Assembly (NCBI RefSeq): GCF_014982975.1
Contig: NZ_JADCKL010000013.1
Location: 1 to 64,000 of the forward strand
Direction: 5' to 3'
Length of the DNA: 64,000 nt
Source of the DNA: Claveliimonas monacensis
GTDB taxonomy: Bacteria > Bacillota > Clostridia > Lachnospirales > Lachnospiraceae
The position numbers and the translations under genes were made by a program. Each line of letters opens with the position of its first letter. Position 1 is the stretch's first letter. Below the pieces are notes generated by a model. It had not been told where the DNA came from. It saw only the letters and a list, made by a program, of their open reading frames with translations, and made no database searches. This document shows, piece by piece, positions 24,702 through 36,481 of the stretch.

Positions 24702-26099
24702 ATGATCAGACACAGACATATAGACAAAATCTGTATTTTTGCAGCTCTGGCCGCCCTCCTTATCACAACTCTGTTCATCCAGGGAGAAGCTCTGGGCATT
24801 AAACCGCTGAGTGCTTCGCCGGGTTATGAGACGCGCCTTTTCGATGACAGCAGGGTACACACCATTGACCTGCAGCTTGAAGACTGGGAAACCTTTCTTG
24901 CAGCCGCTCCCTCCGAAACCTACTTTCAGTGCGATGTCGTCATAGATGGAGAACTCTTTCCCGACACAGGGCTCCGGGCAAAGGGAAATAACTCCAGACG
25001 CCTGGTAGAAGAATACGGTCTGACACGATACAGCCTTAAGCTGGAACTGGATCATTTCCGTGAAGGCCAGTCCTACTATGGTCTGGATAAGTTTTCCCTG
25101 GATGCTTCCTTCCAGGACAACAGCTATCTGAAAAACTACATTGCCTATGACATGATGGAATACATGGGTGTTCCATCGCCTTTCTGCAGTTACGTGTGGG
25201 TCACGGTAAACGGGAACCCCCACGGCCTTTTCCTTGCTGTGGAGGAACCGGAAGAGGCATTTGCCAGAAGGAATTTCGGAGCGGACTACGGCCAGCTCTA
25301 CAAGCCCGACTATAAATCTCTGAACGCAGAGAACAGGGATGTGGCTCTCCAGTATATTTCAGATGATCCTGCCGACTATGACAATATTTTCCGAAACGCA
25401 AAGTTTCAGCCGGATGATACGGACAAAGCCCGCCTCATCAGCGCTCTGGAAATTCTGAACACAGGCGGGGATCTGGAAAGCGCCGTCTGCGTGGATGAAG
25501 TGCTCCGCTACTTTACCGTGCAGGTGTTCGTCGTCAATCTGGACAGTTACCTGGGGCGCACCGGCCACAACTATTTCCTCTATGAGGAAAACGGACAACT
25601 GCAAATCCTGCCCTGGGATTACAACCTGGCTTTTGCCACCTACTCTCTGGGAATGCCCGATCCGGTCAATGACGCCGGAGTGTATATCAACTACCCCATC
25701 GACACCCCGGCCTCCCGTGAGATCATGAGCCAGCGCCCGCTCTTTCACAACCTGATGCAGAACGATACGTATTTTGCACAATACCACTCTTATTTTGACG
25801 AACTGATCAGCGGCTATTTTGAAAGCGGTCTTTTCGAGACAGAAACTGCCCGGGTACTGGAACTCATTTCGCCCTATGTAAAGAAAGATCCCACCGCCTT
25901 CTGTTCCTACGAGGATTTTCTGCAGGGAGCTTCCACTTTCTACGACTTCTGTGCACTGCGCGCCGAAAGTATCCGGGGACAGCTTGACGGAACACTCCCC
26001 TCCACCATCCAGGAACAGCTTGATTTTTCCGGGGAATATATAGATGCCGGGGATGCCTGGCTCCCGGATATGGGGGAACTCGCAGATCTGGATGACTGA
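24702..26099 (+). CDS. cotH: CotH-family protein kinase, membrane-anchored
   Basis: A 465-residue CotH kinase-like protein. Residues about 8-30 form a signal anchor, placing the domain outside. The kinase fold shows FDDSRVHTIDLQL, GLRAKGNNSRR, DKFSLDASFQDNSYLKNY, GLFLAVEEPEEAF, and the metal-binding ILPWDYNLAF late in the domain. CotH of Bacillus phosphorylates spore-coat proteins; homologues also occur on cellulosomes. It is the last gene of the operon, before a terminator. The Ser/Thr/Asp-rich lipoprotein encoded first in the operon is a natural candidate substrate. Confidence 0.9.
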   Translation: MIRHRHIDKICIFAALAALLITTLFIQGEALGIKPLSASPGYETRLFDDSRVHTIDLQLEDWETFLAAAPSETYFQCDVVIDGELFPDTGLRAKGNNSRRLVEEYGLTRYSLKLELDHFREGQSYYGLDKFSLDASFQDNSYLKNYIAYDMMEYMGVPSPFCSYVWVTVNGNPHGLFLAVEEPEEAFARRNFGADYGQLYKPDYKSLNAENRDVALQYISDDPADYDNIFRNAKFQPDDTDKARLISALEILNTGGDLESAVCVDEVLRYFTVQVFVVNLDSYLGRTGHNYFLYEENGQLQILPWDYNLAFATYSLGMPDPVNDAGVYINYPIDTPASREIMSQRPLFHNLMQNDTYFAQYHSYFDELISGYFESGLFETETARVLELISPYVKKDPTAFCSYEDFLQGASTFYDFCALRAESIRGQLDGTLPSTIQEQLDFSGEYIDAGDAWLPDMGELADLDD

Positions 26100-26100
26100 A

Positions 26101-26157
26101 AAAGAGCATTACGGATGCACAGGGAACATTTCTCCCCTCGCATCCGCGATGCTCTTT
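26101..26157 (+). terminator. terminator after cotH
   Basis: AAAGAGCAT (26101-26109) pairs with ATGCTCTTT (26149-26157), with a second GGATGC/GCATCC pairing inside (26113-26118 and 26140-26145). It starts immediately after the cotH stop; the following T content is modest. Confidence 0.7.
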
Positions 26158-26185
26158 CTGCTTTTGGATTATCCGCAATCAATAA

Positions 26186-26542
26186 TCAGTAAAACTTTCT
26201 TTTATACTTTCTGTGGTCGCAGCGCCTTTTGCAGACTTCCTGGTACACCATGACCTGGATCAGTTCCCGGAGCCAGTCGCCAGGATTTTCCTCCCCTTCC
26301 GCCATCCTGTCATAGATCCGCCCGCACATCAGATGGAGCTGCAGCTTATCCGGGTACTCGTCGTAGAGCATGCTCCCCTCATATTCCATCCGGTCGCACT
26401 CATCCTCCACAAATGGCAGAGCCCGCTTTGCCGTGTCCGGGTACATGCTCTTCATGTACTCAAAGTCCCGCCTCTCTATCCTTTCATCGTCATATAACAG
26501 CGGCGTCGGATACGCCATATAGTAAGGTAATTTCCGTTCCAT
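26186..26542 (-). CDS. conserved hypothetical small protein
   Basis: A 118-residue soluble protein with no recognised domain. It is rich in aromatic and charged residues, beginning MERKLPYYMAYPTPLLYDD and ending with a basic tail (CDHRKYKRKFY). The ATG is ten bases past GGGAG. It stands alone between convergent cotH and the V-ATPase terminator. I do not recognise a function. Confidence 0.65.
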   Translation of the reverse strand: MERKLPYYMAYPTPLLYDDERIERRDFEYMKSMYPDTAKRALPFVEDECDRMEYEGSMLYDEYPDKLQLHLMCGRIYDRMAEGEENPGDWLRELIQVMVYQEVCKRRCDHRKYKRKFY

Positions 26543-26622
26543 GCGCAACACACTCCCAGCAAAAAGTCCTTTCTACGTACAGCATATGCGCCCTCTTTTA
26601 TTTTGTTACATTTGTTGTTTTT

Positions 26623-26675
26623 GGTCTAACCACTTGCTGATCTGATCGTACATCTCATCAGCAAGTGGTCAGACC
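26623..26675. other. long hairpin of unknown role
   Basis: The arms 26623-26640 and 26657-26675 pair almost perfectly (GGTCT..ACCACTTGCTGAT with its complement). No T-run directly follows on either strand. It could be part of a small RNA or a transcription end shared by neighbours. Confidence 0.45.
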
Positions 26676-26706
26676 GAAACAAACCCGACAACTAGCCCAT
26701 ACATAA

Positions 26707-26741
26707 AAAGCTCCCCGGAAGGGCTAGTTCCGGGGAGCTTT
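26707..26741 (-). terminator. terminator of the V-ATPase operon
   Basis: AAAGCTCCCCGGAA (26707-26720) and TTCCGGGGAGCTTT (26728-26741) form a perfect 14-base stem. On the minus strand the stem is followed by TTTTATG, about 95 bases beyond the ntpD stop. Confidence 0.88.
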
Positions 26742-26835
26742 CCTATGGATCATATCTTAATTCTTTATAGCTCTCGCTATATTCTTATATTATCTCTCTT
26801 CTGCTTCTCTGTCAACACTTTATGTCATTATATTC

Positions 26836-27495
26836 CTATGCCCGCTCGCTGTAATGATGTGCATCCTCCAGCATCATATCCTTCACCTTCATAAGGCGGA
26901 TCTGGGAGCTTCTCTCGTTCTCATCCAGCTTCATGGTGATATATTTGATGGTCTCCTGTGCCTGGGGAATGATCACATGCTCCAGCGCATTTACACGGCG
27001 CCTTGTCTTCTCGATCTCGGCAGCCATGAGCTGGCAGGCTTTCTCCACCTCTGCAAGTCTGAGCATATCCGGCAGGATATCCGCAAGAGACTTCACCGCT
27101 CCGTCCAGATCGCTGGAGGTAAAGGCAAAACCGTAGGAATAGATATCGTTGGCGTCCGCGGTCCTGGTCTTGGTATCAAACACCGGGATGTTGACGCTCA
27201 TAACATTTTTCTTCCCTACTTCCAGGCTCACCTGCTGCTTCGGCGCCATCAGTGCCGTGTGGAGCGTGGCCTCATCCATGCCTGCTCTGGCGATGACAAA
27301 GTTCTTGTTCGCGGCCAGTATCCCCGCTTCCACCTTCTGGCGGAGCGCCATATTCTCTCTTGCCAGATCCAGGAACTGACGCATCAGCTCATCGCGCTTA
27401 TCTTTGAGGAGCTTGTGGCCTCTCCGGGCTGTGACAAGTTTCTTTTTCGTTTTTGTAAGCTCCATGCGGGTAGGAGTGATCTGTGTCGATGCCAT
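26836..27495 (-). CDS. ntpD: V-type ATPase subunit D (central stalk)
   Basis: A 219-residue rotor-shaft subunit of the V1 sector. The N-terminus (ITPTRMELTKTKKKLVTARRGHKLLKDKRDEL) and the long C-terminal helix (RRVNALEHVIIPQAQETIKYI) are diagnostic of the two-helix coiled coil that turns inside the A3B3 hexamer. GAAGGAGG precedes the ATG. It is the last gene of the operon but unusually is separated from ntpB by about 210 bases. Confidence 0.95.
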   Translation of the reverse strand: MASTQITPTRMELTKTKKKLVTARRGHKLLKDKRDELMRQFLDLARENMALRQKVEAGILAANKNFVIARAGMDEATLHTALMAPKQQVSLEVGKKNVMSVNIPVFDTKTRTADANDIYSYGFAFTSSDLDGAVKSLADILPDMLRLAEVEKACQLMAAEIEKTRRRVNALEHVIIPQAQETIKYITMKLDENERSSQIRLMKVKDMMLEDAHHYSERA

Positions 27496-27510
27496 ATTGC
27501 ATTCCTCCTT

Positions 27511-27704
27511 CTATTTCCACGTGCGCACGGCATCTTTTGCCGCGGCTGGCCTTTGGCCTTGGCCGTGCCTTTCGGCCTTCACCGTGCCCAGCTCGATTCA
27601 GCTGACGCTTCATCTCGCTGCCGGGCGCACGCCCTATGCACCTTTGCGGAAATATCCGTCTGCAGGCAAGCCTGCACGGCTATTTCCACAAATCTGCGCA
27701 CGGC
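27511..27704. repeat. inserted GC-rich noncoding block between ntpB and ntpD with flanking repeats
   Basis: CTATTTCCAC plus (T)GCGCACGGC occurs at 27511-27531 and again, with a short internal insertion, at 27680-27704. The intervening 150 bases contain several small palindromes (GCCGCGGC, GGCCTTTGGCC-like and CTGCAGGCAAGCCTGCA) and no gene with a ribosome binding site. The other ntp genes are nearly contiguous, so this looks like an insertion or local duplication. Confidence 0.6.
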
Positions 27705-29078
27705 TTACTGTTTCCCATAGTACAGATCCAGATACTTGTCGTCGATACGTTTCAGCTCGGACCTTGGCAGGATGGACAGAAGTTTCCAGCCGATCTCCAG
27801 TGTCTCCTCGATGGATCGGTCTGTGTGGTAACCCTGGGACACATACTCTTTCTCAAACTCGTCGGCAAATTTTGCGTAGATCAGATCGATCTCCGTCAGC
27901 GCCGCCTCGCCCAGAATAGTCATCAGCTCCTTAGCGTCCTTTCCTCTTGAGTAGGCCGCGAAAAGCTGGTTCATGGTGTTGGAATGATCCGCCCTTGTCT
28001 TGCCCTCGCCGATACCTTTGTCTTTCAGACGGGACAGGGAAGGCAGCACGTCGATAGGCGGCTGCACGCCCTTGCGGTACAGGTCACGGCTCAGGATAAC
28101 CTGCCCCTCTGTGATGTATCCCGTAAGGTCGGGAATGGGATGGGTCTTGTCGTCCTCCGGCATGGTCAGGATGGGAATCATGGTGATACTTCCCTTCTTG
28201 CCTCTCTGCCGACCTGCGCGCTCGTACATCTGTGCCAGGTCTGTGTACATATATCCGGGGTAGCCGCGGCGTCCCGGCACTTCCTTCTTGGCTGCGGAGA
28301 TCTCACGGAGAGCGTCCGCATAGTTTGTGATGTCTGTCAGGATGACAAGAACATGCATATCTTTCTCAAAGGCCAGGTACTCTGCTGCTGTCAGGGCCAT
28401 ACGGGGTGTGGAGATACGCTCCACCGCCGGGTCATTGGCCAGGTTGATAAAGAGTACCGTTCTGTCGATAGCGCCTGTCTCCTTGAAGGACTCCACGAAG
28501 AAGTTAGACTCCTCAAAGGTGATACCCATGGCCGCGAATACAACGGCGAATTTCTCATCGGTTCCACGCACTTTTGCCTGCCTTGCGATCTGGGCTGCCA
28601 GCTGGGAGTGAGGCAGACCGGAGCAGGAGAAGATAGGCAGCTTCTGGCCACGGACAAGAGTGTTCAGTCCGTCGATGGCGGAGATGCCTGTCTGGATAAA
28701 CTCGGAAGGGTAAACCCTGGCCGCCGGATTCATAGGCAGACCGTTGATGTCCCTTCTCTCTTCCGGAAGGATCTCCGGGCCTCCGTCCGCGGGGCGTCCC
28801 AGGCCGTCAAATACGCGGCCCAGCATGTCCCCGGACACGCCCAGCTCCAGGCTCCGTCCAAGGAAACGCACCTTGCTGTTGCTCAGGTTAATACCTGCGG
28901 CATTTTCATAGAGCTGTACGACAACTTTATCGCCGTCCACCTCCAGCACTTTGCAGCGGCGTTTCTCGCCGTTTGCCAGTTCAATCTCGCCGAGTTCGTC
29001 GTAGGTGACGCCCTCCACGCCTTTCACCATCATCAGCGGGCCGGCAACTTCCTGTATGGTTCTATATTCTTTTGGCAT
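27705..29078 (-). CDS. ntpB: V-type ATPase subunit B
   Basis: A 457-residue non-catalytic regulatory subunit of the V1 hexamer. It has an N-terminal beta barrel ([18 protein letters not shown]) and a degenerate nucleotide site, [18 protein letters not shown], in place of a P-loop. [16 protein letters not shown] and [20 protein letters not shown] are further B-subunit motifs. It starts two bases after the ntpA stop with GGAGG upstream. Confidence 0.97.
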   Translation of the reverse strand: MPKEYRTIQEVAGPLMMVKGVEGVTYDELGEIELANGEKRRCKVLEVDGDKVVVQLYENAAGINLSNSKVRFLGRSLELGVSGDMLGRVFDGLGRPADGGPEILPEERRDINGLPMNPAARVYPSEFIQTGISAIDGLNTLVRGQKLPIFSCSGLPHSQLAAQIARQAKVRGTDEKFAVVFAAMGITFEESNFFVESFKETGAIDRTVLFINLANDPAVERISTPRMALTAAEYLAFEKDMHVLVILTDITNYADALREISAAKKEVPGRRGYPGYMYTDLAQMYERAGRQRGKKGSITMIPILTMPEDDKTHPIPDLTGYITEGQVILSRDLYRKGVQPPIDVLPSLSRLKDKGIGEGKTRADHSNTMNQLFAAYSRGKDAKELMTILGEAALTEIDLIYAKFADEFEKEYVSQGYHTDRSIEETLEIGWKLLSILPRSELKRIDDKYLDLYYGKQ

Positions 29079-29080
29079 GA

Positions 29081-30847
29081 TTAGAAGTCCTCCTTCCCGA
29101 ATGTGTCTGCGATCTCTGCGTCGAGTTCGCTCATAATGCTTTCATAGTCAGACTCGATCTTGTCTGTCACGGTATATTTATAACGTCCGATCCTCTCGCG
29201 CACTGCCATCGCAAGAAGGGCATTCATGGCAGCCCCCTTGTTCAGCGCGTCCATGGACTTCTCATAGAAGGCCAGCACCAGCTTCATCATCAGATACTGC
29301 TTTCTCAGAGGCGTGTAAGTATCCACGTCGTGGAAAGAGTTCTGGTGCAGAAAGTCCTCACGGATGGATCTGGCAGCCTCCATCTTCAGCCGGTCGGCCG
29401 GAGACAGGGCATCCATACCTACCATCTGCACGATCTCTTCCAGCTCCGCCTCATCCTGCAGAAGGCTCATCATCTTCTGACGGTCCTCCATCCAGTCGGG
29501 AGCCACCTTTTCATTGAACCAGCCGCTCACATTGTCCAGATACAGGGAGTAGCTGGTAAGCCAGTTGATGGCCGGGAAATGTCTCTTGTAAGCCAGATTG
29601 GAATCCAGTCCCCAGAACACCTTCACGATACGCAGGGTTGCCTGGGATACAGGCTCCGAAGTGTCGCCTCCCGGGGGAGACACGGCTCCGATTACAGACA
29701 GGGAACCCTCTCTTCCTTCTTTTCCAAGAGAGATCACATGACCTGCCCTCTCGTAGAATTCCGCCAGACGGGATCCCAGGTACGCCGGGTATCCCTCCTC
29801 GCCGGGCATCTCCTCCAGACGTCCCGACATCTCACGGAGAGCCTCCGCCCACCGGGATGTGGAGTCTGCCATCAGAGCTACCGAGTATCCCATGTCGCGG
29901 AAGTACTCCGCGATCGTAATTCCTGTATAAATGGATGCCTCACGGGCTGCGAAAGGCATATCCGATGTGTTTGCGATGAGGACGGTCCTCTCCATCAGGG
30001 AGCGGCCTGTCTTGGGGTCTTTCAGCTCCGGGAACTCATTCAGAACGTCCGTCATCTCATTTCCACGCTCGCCGCATCCGATGTAGACCACGATGTCCGC
30101 CTCAGCCCATTTTGCAAGCTGGTGCTGGATCACGGTCTTGCCGCTTCCGAAAGGTCCCGGCACGGCCGCCACACCGCCTCTGGCAATGGGGAAGAAGGTG
30201 TCGATAACCCTCTGGCCTGTCACAAGAGGCACATCCAGGGGCAGCTTCTTCACGTAGGGGCGTCCCCGTCTTACCGGCCACTTCTGTACCATGGTCAGCT
30301 CTTTGTCCCCACTTTCCGTGGCAATGACTGCCACGGTCTCATCCACTGTAAATTCTCCCGCGCAGATCTCTTTCACGGTTCCTTCAATTCCATAGGGAAC
30401 CATGATCTTCTGCTGCACTACCTGGGTCTCCTGCACGGTGCCCAGAACATCGCCGGCTTCCACCTGGTCACCGGCCTTTGCCACAGGGACAAATTCCCAC
30501 TTTTTCTCCCGGCTCAGCGCGGCAACCTCCACACCTCTTTGAAGGTTGTTTCCGGAGATCTTCATGATCTCGTCAAGAGGTCGCTGAATACCGTCGTAAA
30601 TGCTGGAGATAAGGCCCGGTCCAAGCTCCACCGACATGGGAGCCCCTGTGGACTCCACCGGCTCGCCCGGTCCAAGTCCGGATGTCTCCTCGTACACCTG
30701 GATGGACGCCTCGTCCCCGTGCATCTCTATGATCTCGCCTATCAGGCGCTGTCTGCTCACGCGGACCACGTCGGACATGTTGGCATCCCGCATTCCGGAC
30801 GCGATGACCAGCGGTCCTGCTACTTTTTTGATCGTACCTGTACTCAT
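29081..30847 (-). CDS. ntpA: V-type ATPase catalytic subunit A
   Basis: A 588-residue catalytic subunit. The Walker A loop GPFGSGKTV, the catalytic glutamate in [12 protein letters not shown], and [21 protein letters not shown] are conserved. The non-homologous insert typical of V-type A subunits lies upstream (around [21 protein letters not shown]). An AGAGGTGATA site precedes the ATG. With subunit B it forms the ATP-hydrolysing head. Confidence 0.98.
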   Translation of the reverse strand: MSTGTIKKVAGPLVIASGMRDANMSDVVRVSRQRLIGEIIEMHGDEASIQVYEETSGLGPGEPVESTGAPMSVELGPGLISSIYDGIQRPLDEIMKISGNNLQRGVEVAALSREKKWEFVPVAKAGDQVEAGDVLGTVQETQVVQQKIMVPYGIEGTVKEICAGEFTVDETVAVIATESGDKELTMVQKWPVRRGRPYVKKLPLDVPLVTGQRVIDTFFPIARGGVAAVPGPFGSGKTVIQHQLAKWAEADIVVYIGCGERGNEMTDVLNEFPELKDPKTGRSLMERTVLIANTSDMPFAAREASIYTGITIAEYFRDMGYSVALMADSTSRWAEALREMSGRLEEMPGEEGYPAYLGSRLAEFYERAGHVISLGKEGREGSLSVIGAVSPPGGDTSEPVSQATLRIVKVFWGLDSNLAYKRHFPAINWLTSYSLYLDNVSGWFNEKVAPDWMEDRQKMMSLLQDEAELEEIVQMVGMDALSPADRLKMEAARSIREDFLHQNSFHDVDTYTPLRKQYLMMKLVLAFYEKSMDALNKGAAMNALLAMAVRERIGRYKYTVTDKIESDYESIMSELDAEIADTFGKEDF

Positions 30848-30871
30848 AATGGACGTATCACCTCTACTTTC

Positions 30872-31186
30872 TTAGTTGCTGAACAGGATATCAGATCCAA
30901 CGGCCTGTTCTACCGATTTCTTCACTCCCCTGACGCCGCTGCCCGTATTGCCGGACACGCCCGGGATCTCTATGATGGCCGGGAGGATCTGCCCCTCGTA
31001 CCGGGCTGTCTCCTGTCTCAGGTCGGCTGCCAGCGCCTCGGTGATATAGATGATCCCATATCCGTCCGCTACGAGCTGGTGGAGCCTCTCCCCTGCCTCT
31101 GCGGGTGTGACGGGAAATGTGTCAAGCCCCAGAGCAGCGAAGCCGTAAATGCTGTCGTAGTCGCCCATTACTGCTATCTTATACAT
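30872..31186 (-). CDS. ntpG: V-type ATPase subunit F (NtpG)
   Basis: A 104-residue small central-stalk subunit. The Rossmann-like start KIAVMGDYDSIYGFAALGLD and later IIYITEALAADL and PAIIEIPGVSGNTGSGV are family hallmarks. It binds subunit D and can modulate ATPase activity. The gene overlaps ntpC by eight bases. Confidence 0.94.
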   Translation of the reverse strand: MYKIAVMGDYDSIYGFAALGLDTFPVTPAEAGERLHQLVADGYGIIYITEALAADLRQETARYEGQILPAIIEIPGVSGNTGSGVRGVKKSVEQAVGSDILFSN

Positions 31187-32147
31187 ACATTTCCCTTACC
31201 CTTTCCCGGATCGCCCCTTCCGGAAGCTCGCTCCTCTTGCCGGAGAGAACGATCCGCACTGTCTTGATCTCATTTTGTCTGGCAAGTACATACGCCACAA
31301 CCGGGCCTATGGTAAATGCCTTATATTTCTGCGGGCTGATGGTCTGGATGATGCGGTTGTCACACCAGCGCTCAAAAGCGGACATGGACTCTGAGAGAGC
31401 CTCCGCTCCGCCTGCGTACTCTGTGCCCAGTAAGTAGTCCCGGATCGCCTCCGGTCCCGAGAGGGCCGCCTTCGCAAGCTGATCCACGCTGATGCTGCCG
31501 CACTCCGCCATGGCCTGCTTCATAAATTCTATAGATTTTGCGGTTTTCTGCGCCCGCACGGCGATCTTGATGTCCGCCACTGCCACCACGGATCTGGCGT
31601 AGTCCCGGATGATCTCATCCTCCGACTCCATGCCCGCTTTGTAGATGGCATCCAGGGCCGCTCTGTCTATGATGATGTCGCAGAGCTGTCCGTCCCCCGC
31701 GTGGAGAAGCGCGTCGCATGCCTGCTGCGCCGCCTGGCTCATGCCTGCCGGAAGCCGCCCGAAGTCTTTCTCCCGGATGATATCCAGCATCTCCTGGCCG
31801 GAAACTTCCGTATCCTCGTAGAAGATATCCCTGGGCACCTCCTTCACGCACGCTGCCTTGACGGCCGCCTTCAGATTGTGAAACAGCTTCTGGTAGGAGA
31901 GCACTTCAAATTTCTTTTTGTCGATAGACAGCTCTCTCACCGTCTGCCAGATCTTTTCCTCCTCGCGCTTCAGCATCTTTTCTCCGTCTGCAGAGGTGTC
32001 CGTGTCACCCCAGCCGCGCTCCGCCAGGAACTGCAGGCACTGCTCATAGCTCTGGCAGGCGATCAGCTGGTCGATGACCGCGTTGGAAAAGAGGGAGACC
32101 TCAAGCGCCCTTATGCGGGCAACCGCGTAGGTATACTTTTCACTCAT
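31179..32147 (-). CDS. ntpC: V-type ATPase subunit C (V0 d-type)
   Basis: A 322-residue funnel-shaped subunit that links the rotor shaft to the membrane ring. The N-terminal YTYAVARIRALEVSLFSNAVIDQLIA and the C-terminal GPVVAYVLARQNEIKTVRIVL are characteristic. GAGGAAC precedes the ATG. It begins 13 bases after ntpE. Confidence 0.94.
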   Translation of the reverse strand: MSEKYTYAVARIRALEVSLFSNAVIDQLIACQSYEQCLQFLAERGWGDTDTSADGEKMLKREEEKIWQTVRELSIDKKKFEVLSYQKLFHNLKAAVKAACVKEVPRDIFYEDTEVSGQEMLDIIREKDFGRLPAGMSQAAQQACDALLHAGDGQLCDIIIDRAALDAIYKAGMESEDEIIRDYARSVVAVADIKIAVRAQKTAKSIEFMKQAMAECGSISVDQLAKAALSGPEAIRDYLLGTEYAGGAEALSESMSAFERWCDNRIIQTISPQKYKAFTIGPVVAYVLARQNEIKTVRIVLSGKRSELPEGAIRERVREMYV

Positions 32148-32159
32148 TTAAGTTCCTCC

Positions 32160-32765
32160 TCACGCCCTGTCCCCGGAAAACAATCCTCTCTGGACACGGT
32201 CACTCATCTCGTCACGCCTGGTCTCGAAGATCGCCTTAAATGTGCAGTTCTCCTCGATGCCGCCGTACACCAGCACAAACCCGTCCGGGACGAGAGGGTC
32301 TCCCCCGGCCAGGGTGAGGGCGCCGCCCTTTGCCCGGGCCGCCTCGCGGATCTTCTCCTCAAATCCGGCCGGCATGCGCTGTACATCTGCAGGGGAGAAA
32401 TGGATCTCTCCGTCCTGGGGAAGCACGTAGTGGTCCAGCATCTTTTCGATCAGGTCAAAATACGCTGCCGGGTCCATCTCTTTTATTTCCCGGTAAGCCT
32501 CCTCCAGTACCTCTGCTATGATCTCCTGCCTGGCGGAAAGGAGCTTCGTGCGCCTCTCCAGGTCTGCTGCCGACACGGCCTTTTCTTTCAGGCTCTCCGC
32601 CTCTGCCCGCGCTTTTATCAGGACAGCCGCGGCAGATTTCTCCGCCTGGCTCTTCTGTGCGGCCAGGAGCTCTTCTGCCTGCCTTTCGGCATCCTGGATC
32701 TTAGCCTCAGCCGAGGACCGGGCCTCTTCCAGGATCCGGCTTTTCATTTTTTCTAATCCAGTCAT
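32160..32765 (-). CDS. ntpE: V-type ATPase subunit E (peripheral stalk)
   Basis: A 201-residue stator subunit. The first 90 residues form an Ala/Glu/Lys-rich coiled coil (KIQDAERQAEELLAAQKSQ). The C-terminal globular part contains DGFVLVYGGIEENCTFKAI and ends in RDEMSDRVQRGLF. It pairs with the small coiled-coil subunit encoded at the start of the operon to form the stalk. Confidence 0.92.
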   Translation of the reverse strand: MTGLEKMKSRILEEARSSAEAKIQDAERQAEELLAAQKSQAEKSAAAVLIKARAEAESLKEKAVSAADLERRTKLLSARQEIIAEVLEEAYREIKEMDPAAYFDLIEKMLDHYVLPQDGEIHFSPADVQRMPAGFEEKIREAARAKGGALTLAGGDPLVPDGFVLVYGGIEENCTFKAIFETRRDEMSDRVQRGLFSGDRA

Positions 32766-32815
32766 AGCCTTCGCACTCCTTTTCCTGTTTTTAATGTGTT
32801 AACCGTAACATCCGC

Positions 32816-35322
<2,507 letters not shown>

Positions 35323-35362
35323 AGACACATCCCTCCTTTTCTCTTATTTTTTAAGAAGCGTC

Positions 35363-35671
35363 TCATATCAGATGAGCAATGACATCTGACACGGCAGCCG
35401 CCTTCTTTTTCCCCGCTTCTTCTCTCAGAGTCCGGATCATTTCCTTCGTCTCCCCGGCTGCCTTTTCTGTCACTTTTTTCCCTTCCTCAGCAGCAGAGTC
35501 CATGACAGCCGCAGCCTCGGTTTTTGCATCCTGGAGGATCTTATCCTTCATTTTCTCCGCCTCACCGGATGCCTGGGAGAGGATCTGCTCACAGCGCGCA
35601 TCCGCCTGTGCCGCGATCTCTCCGGCCTCTTTCTCAGCCTGTTTTATGGTCTGAATGGTCTCTTCTACCAT
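35363..35671 (-). CDS. ntpF: V-type ATPase subunit G/H (NtpF), peripheral stalk
   Basis: A 102-residue all-helical protein (EETIQTIKQAEKEAGEIAAQ) with continuous Ala/Glu/Lys heptads and no other domain. It is the coiled-coil partner of subunit E. First gene of the nine-gene operon. ATG is preferred over the preceding TTG, with AGGTGG upstream. Confidence 0.9.
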   Translation of the reverse strand: MVEETIQTIKQAEKEAGEIAAQADARCEQILSQASGEAEKMKDKILQDAKTEAAAVMDSAAEEGKKVTEKAAGETKEMIRTLREEAGKKKAAAVSDVIAHLI

Positions 35672-35717
35672 CAATTCACCACCTCACTTTTCCTTTTTTT
35701 GCTTTCTTGTAGTTCAA

Positions 35718-35746
35718 ATTATAATATGATTTATTTAGTATGTCTA
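35718..35746 (-). promoter_or_regulatory. V-ATPase operon promoter
   Basis: TAGACA (35746-35741) and TATAAT (35723-35718) on the minus strand are 17 bases apart, about 45 bases ahead of ntpF in a very AT-rich region. Confidence 0.75.
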
Positions 35747-35918
35747 TTATTTTTTGTATTTTTTGTTTTCAATCCTTTTGTGATTGCACAATTCATGCTA
35801 TAATCTTACAATTTTTATTTTTTTCTCAGAACGCCATTTTTTTCATTTTATTCCTATACTTTCTCCCTCTCGTTTTGATTTTATACAGATCATATCCTGC
35901 AATTCAAGGACAAAAAAA

Positions 35919-35947
35919 CCACACACATCCGCAGTGGATGCATGTGG
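35919..35947 (-). terminator. trmL terminator
   Basis: The arms 35919-35930 and 35936-35947 pair at 10 of 12 positions around GCAGT. Seven T's follow on the minus strand, shortly after the trmL stop. Confidence 0.82.
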
Positions 35948-35960
35948 CTCTCTGCCGTTT

Positions 35961-36455
35961 TTAGTCCCAGGACAGGCGGTGCAGATGTCCCTCCGTGCTC
36001 ATGCCTGCAAATCCGTTCTGCCGCAGGGCTTCATACAAGACGATGGCGACGGAATTGCCCAGGTTGAGGGATCGGATCTCTCCCATCATGGGGATCCGCA
36101 CACAGGTCTCCTGGTGTTCCACAAGAATTTCCTCCGGTATGCCGGCGCTCTCCTTTCCGAACATGATATAGCAGTCCGGCTCATACCGGACATCGGTGTA
36201 GACCGCAGACGCTTTTGTGGTAGCCATGTAGATCCTGGCTCCCGGATTTCTGTTCAGGAAATCCTGATAGTCGATGTACGTCGTCACATCCAGGTCCTTC
36301 CAATAATCCATACCCGCCCGCTTCAGGCTCTTTTCATCCAGCCGGAAGCCCAGGGGCTCGATCAGGTGAAGCCGCGCCCCTGCAGCCACGCAGGTCCTTC
36401 CTATATTTCCCGTATTGGCCGGTATCTCCGGCTCATGCAGCACGATGTTCAGCAT
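35961..36455 (-). CDS. trmL: tRNA (cytidine/uridine-34 2'-O)-methyltransferase
   Basis: A compact 164-residue SPOUT methylase that modifies the wobble ribose of certain leucine tRNAs. It opens with LNIVLHEPEIPANTGNIGRTC, has the central YIMFGKESAGIPEEIL, and IPMMGEIRSLNLGNSVAIVLYEALRQ near the end, which are the three knot motifs. Length and architecture match TrmL, which lacks a separate RNA-binding domain. GGGAGG precedes the ATG. Confidence 0.95.
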   Translation of the reverse strand: MLNIVLHEPEIPANTGNIGRTCVAAGARLHLIEPLGFRLDEKSLKRAGMDYWKDLDVTTYIDYQDFLNRNPGARIYMATTKASAVYTDVRYEPDCYIMFGKESAGIPEEILVEHQETCVRIPMMGEIRSLNLGNSVAIVLYEALRQNGFAGMSTEGHLHRLSWD

Positions 36456-36481
36456 CTGTATCCTCCCGATTCTATCTGTCG

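Noticed and set aside
29330-31267. 645-codon open frame antisense to ntpA and ntpG
   Set aside because: It is a shadow of highly conserved V-ATPase genes; its product is His/Leu/Gln-rich without any recognisable domain.
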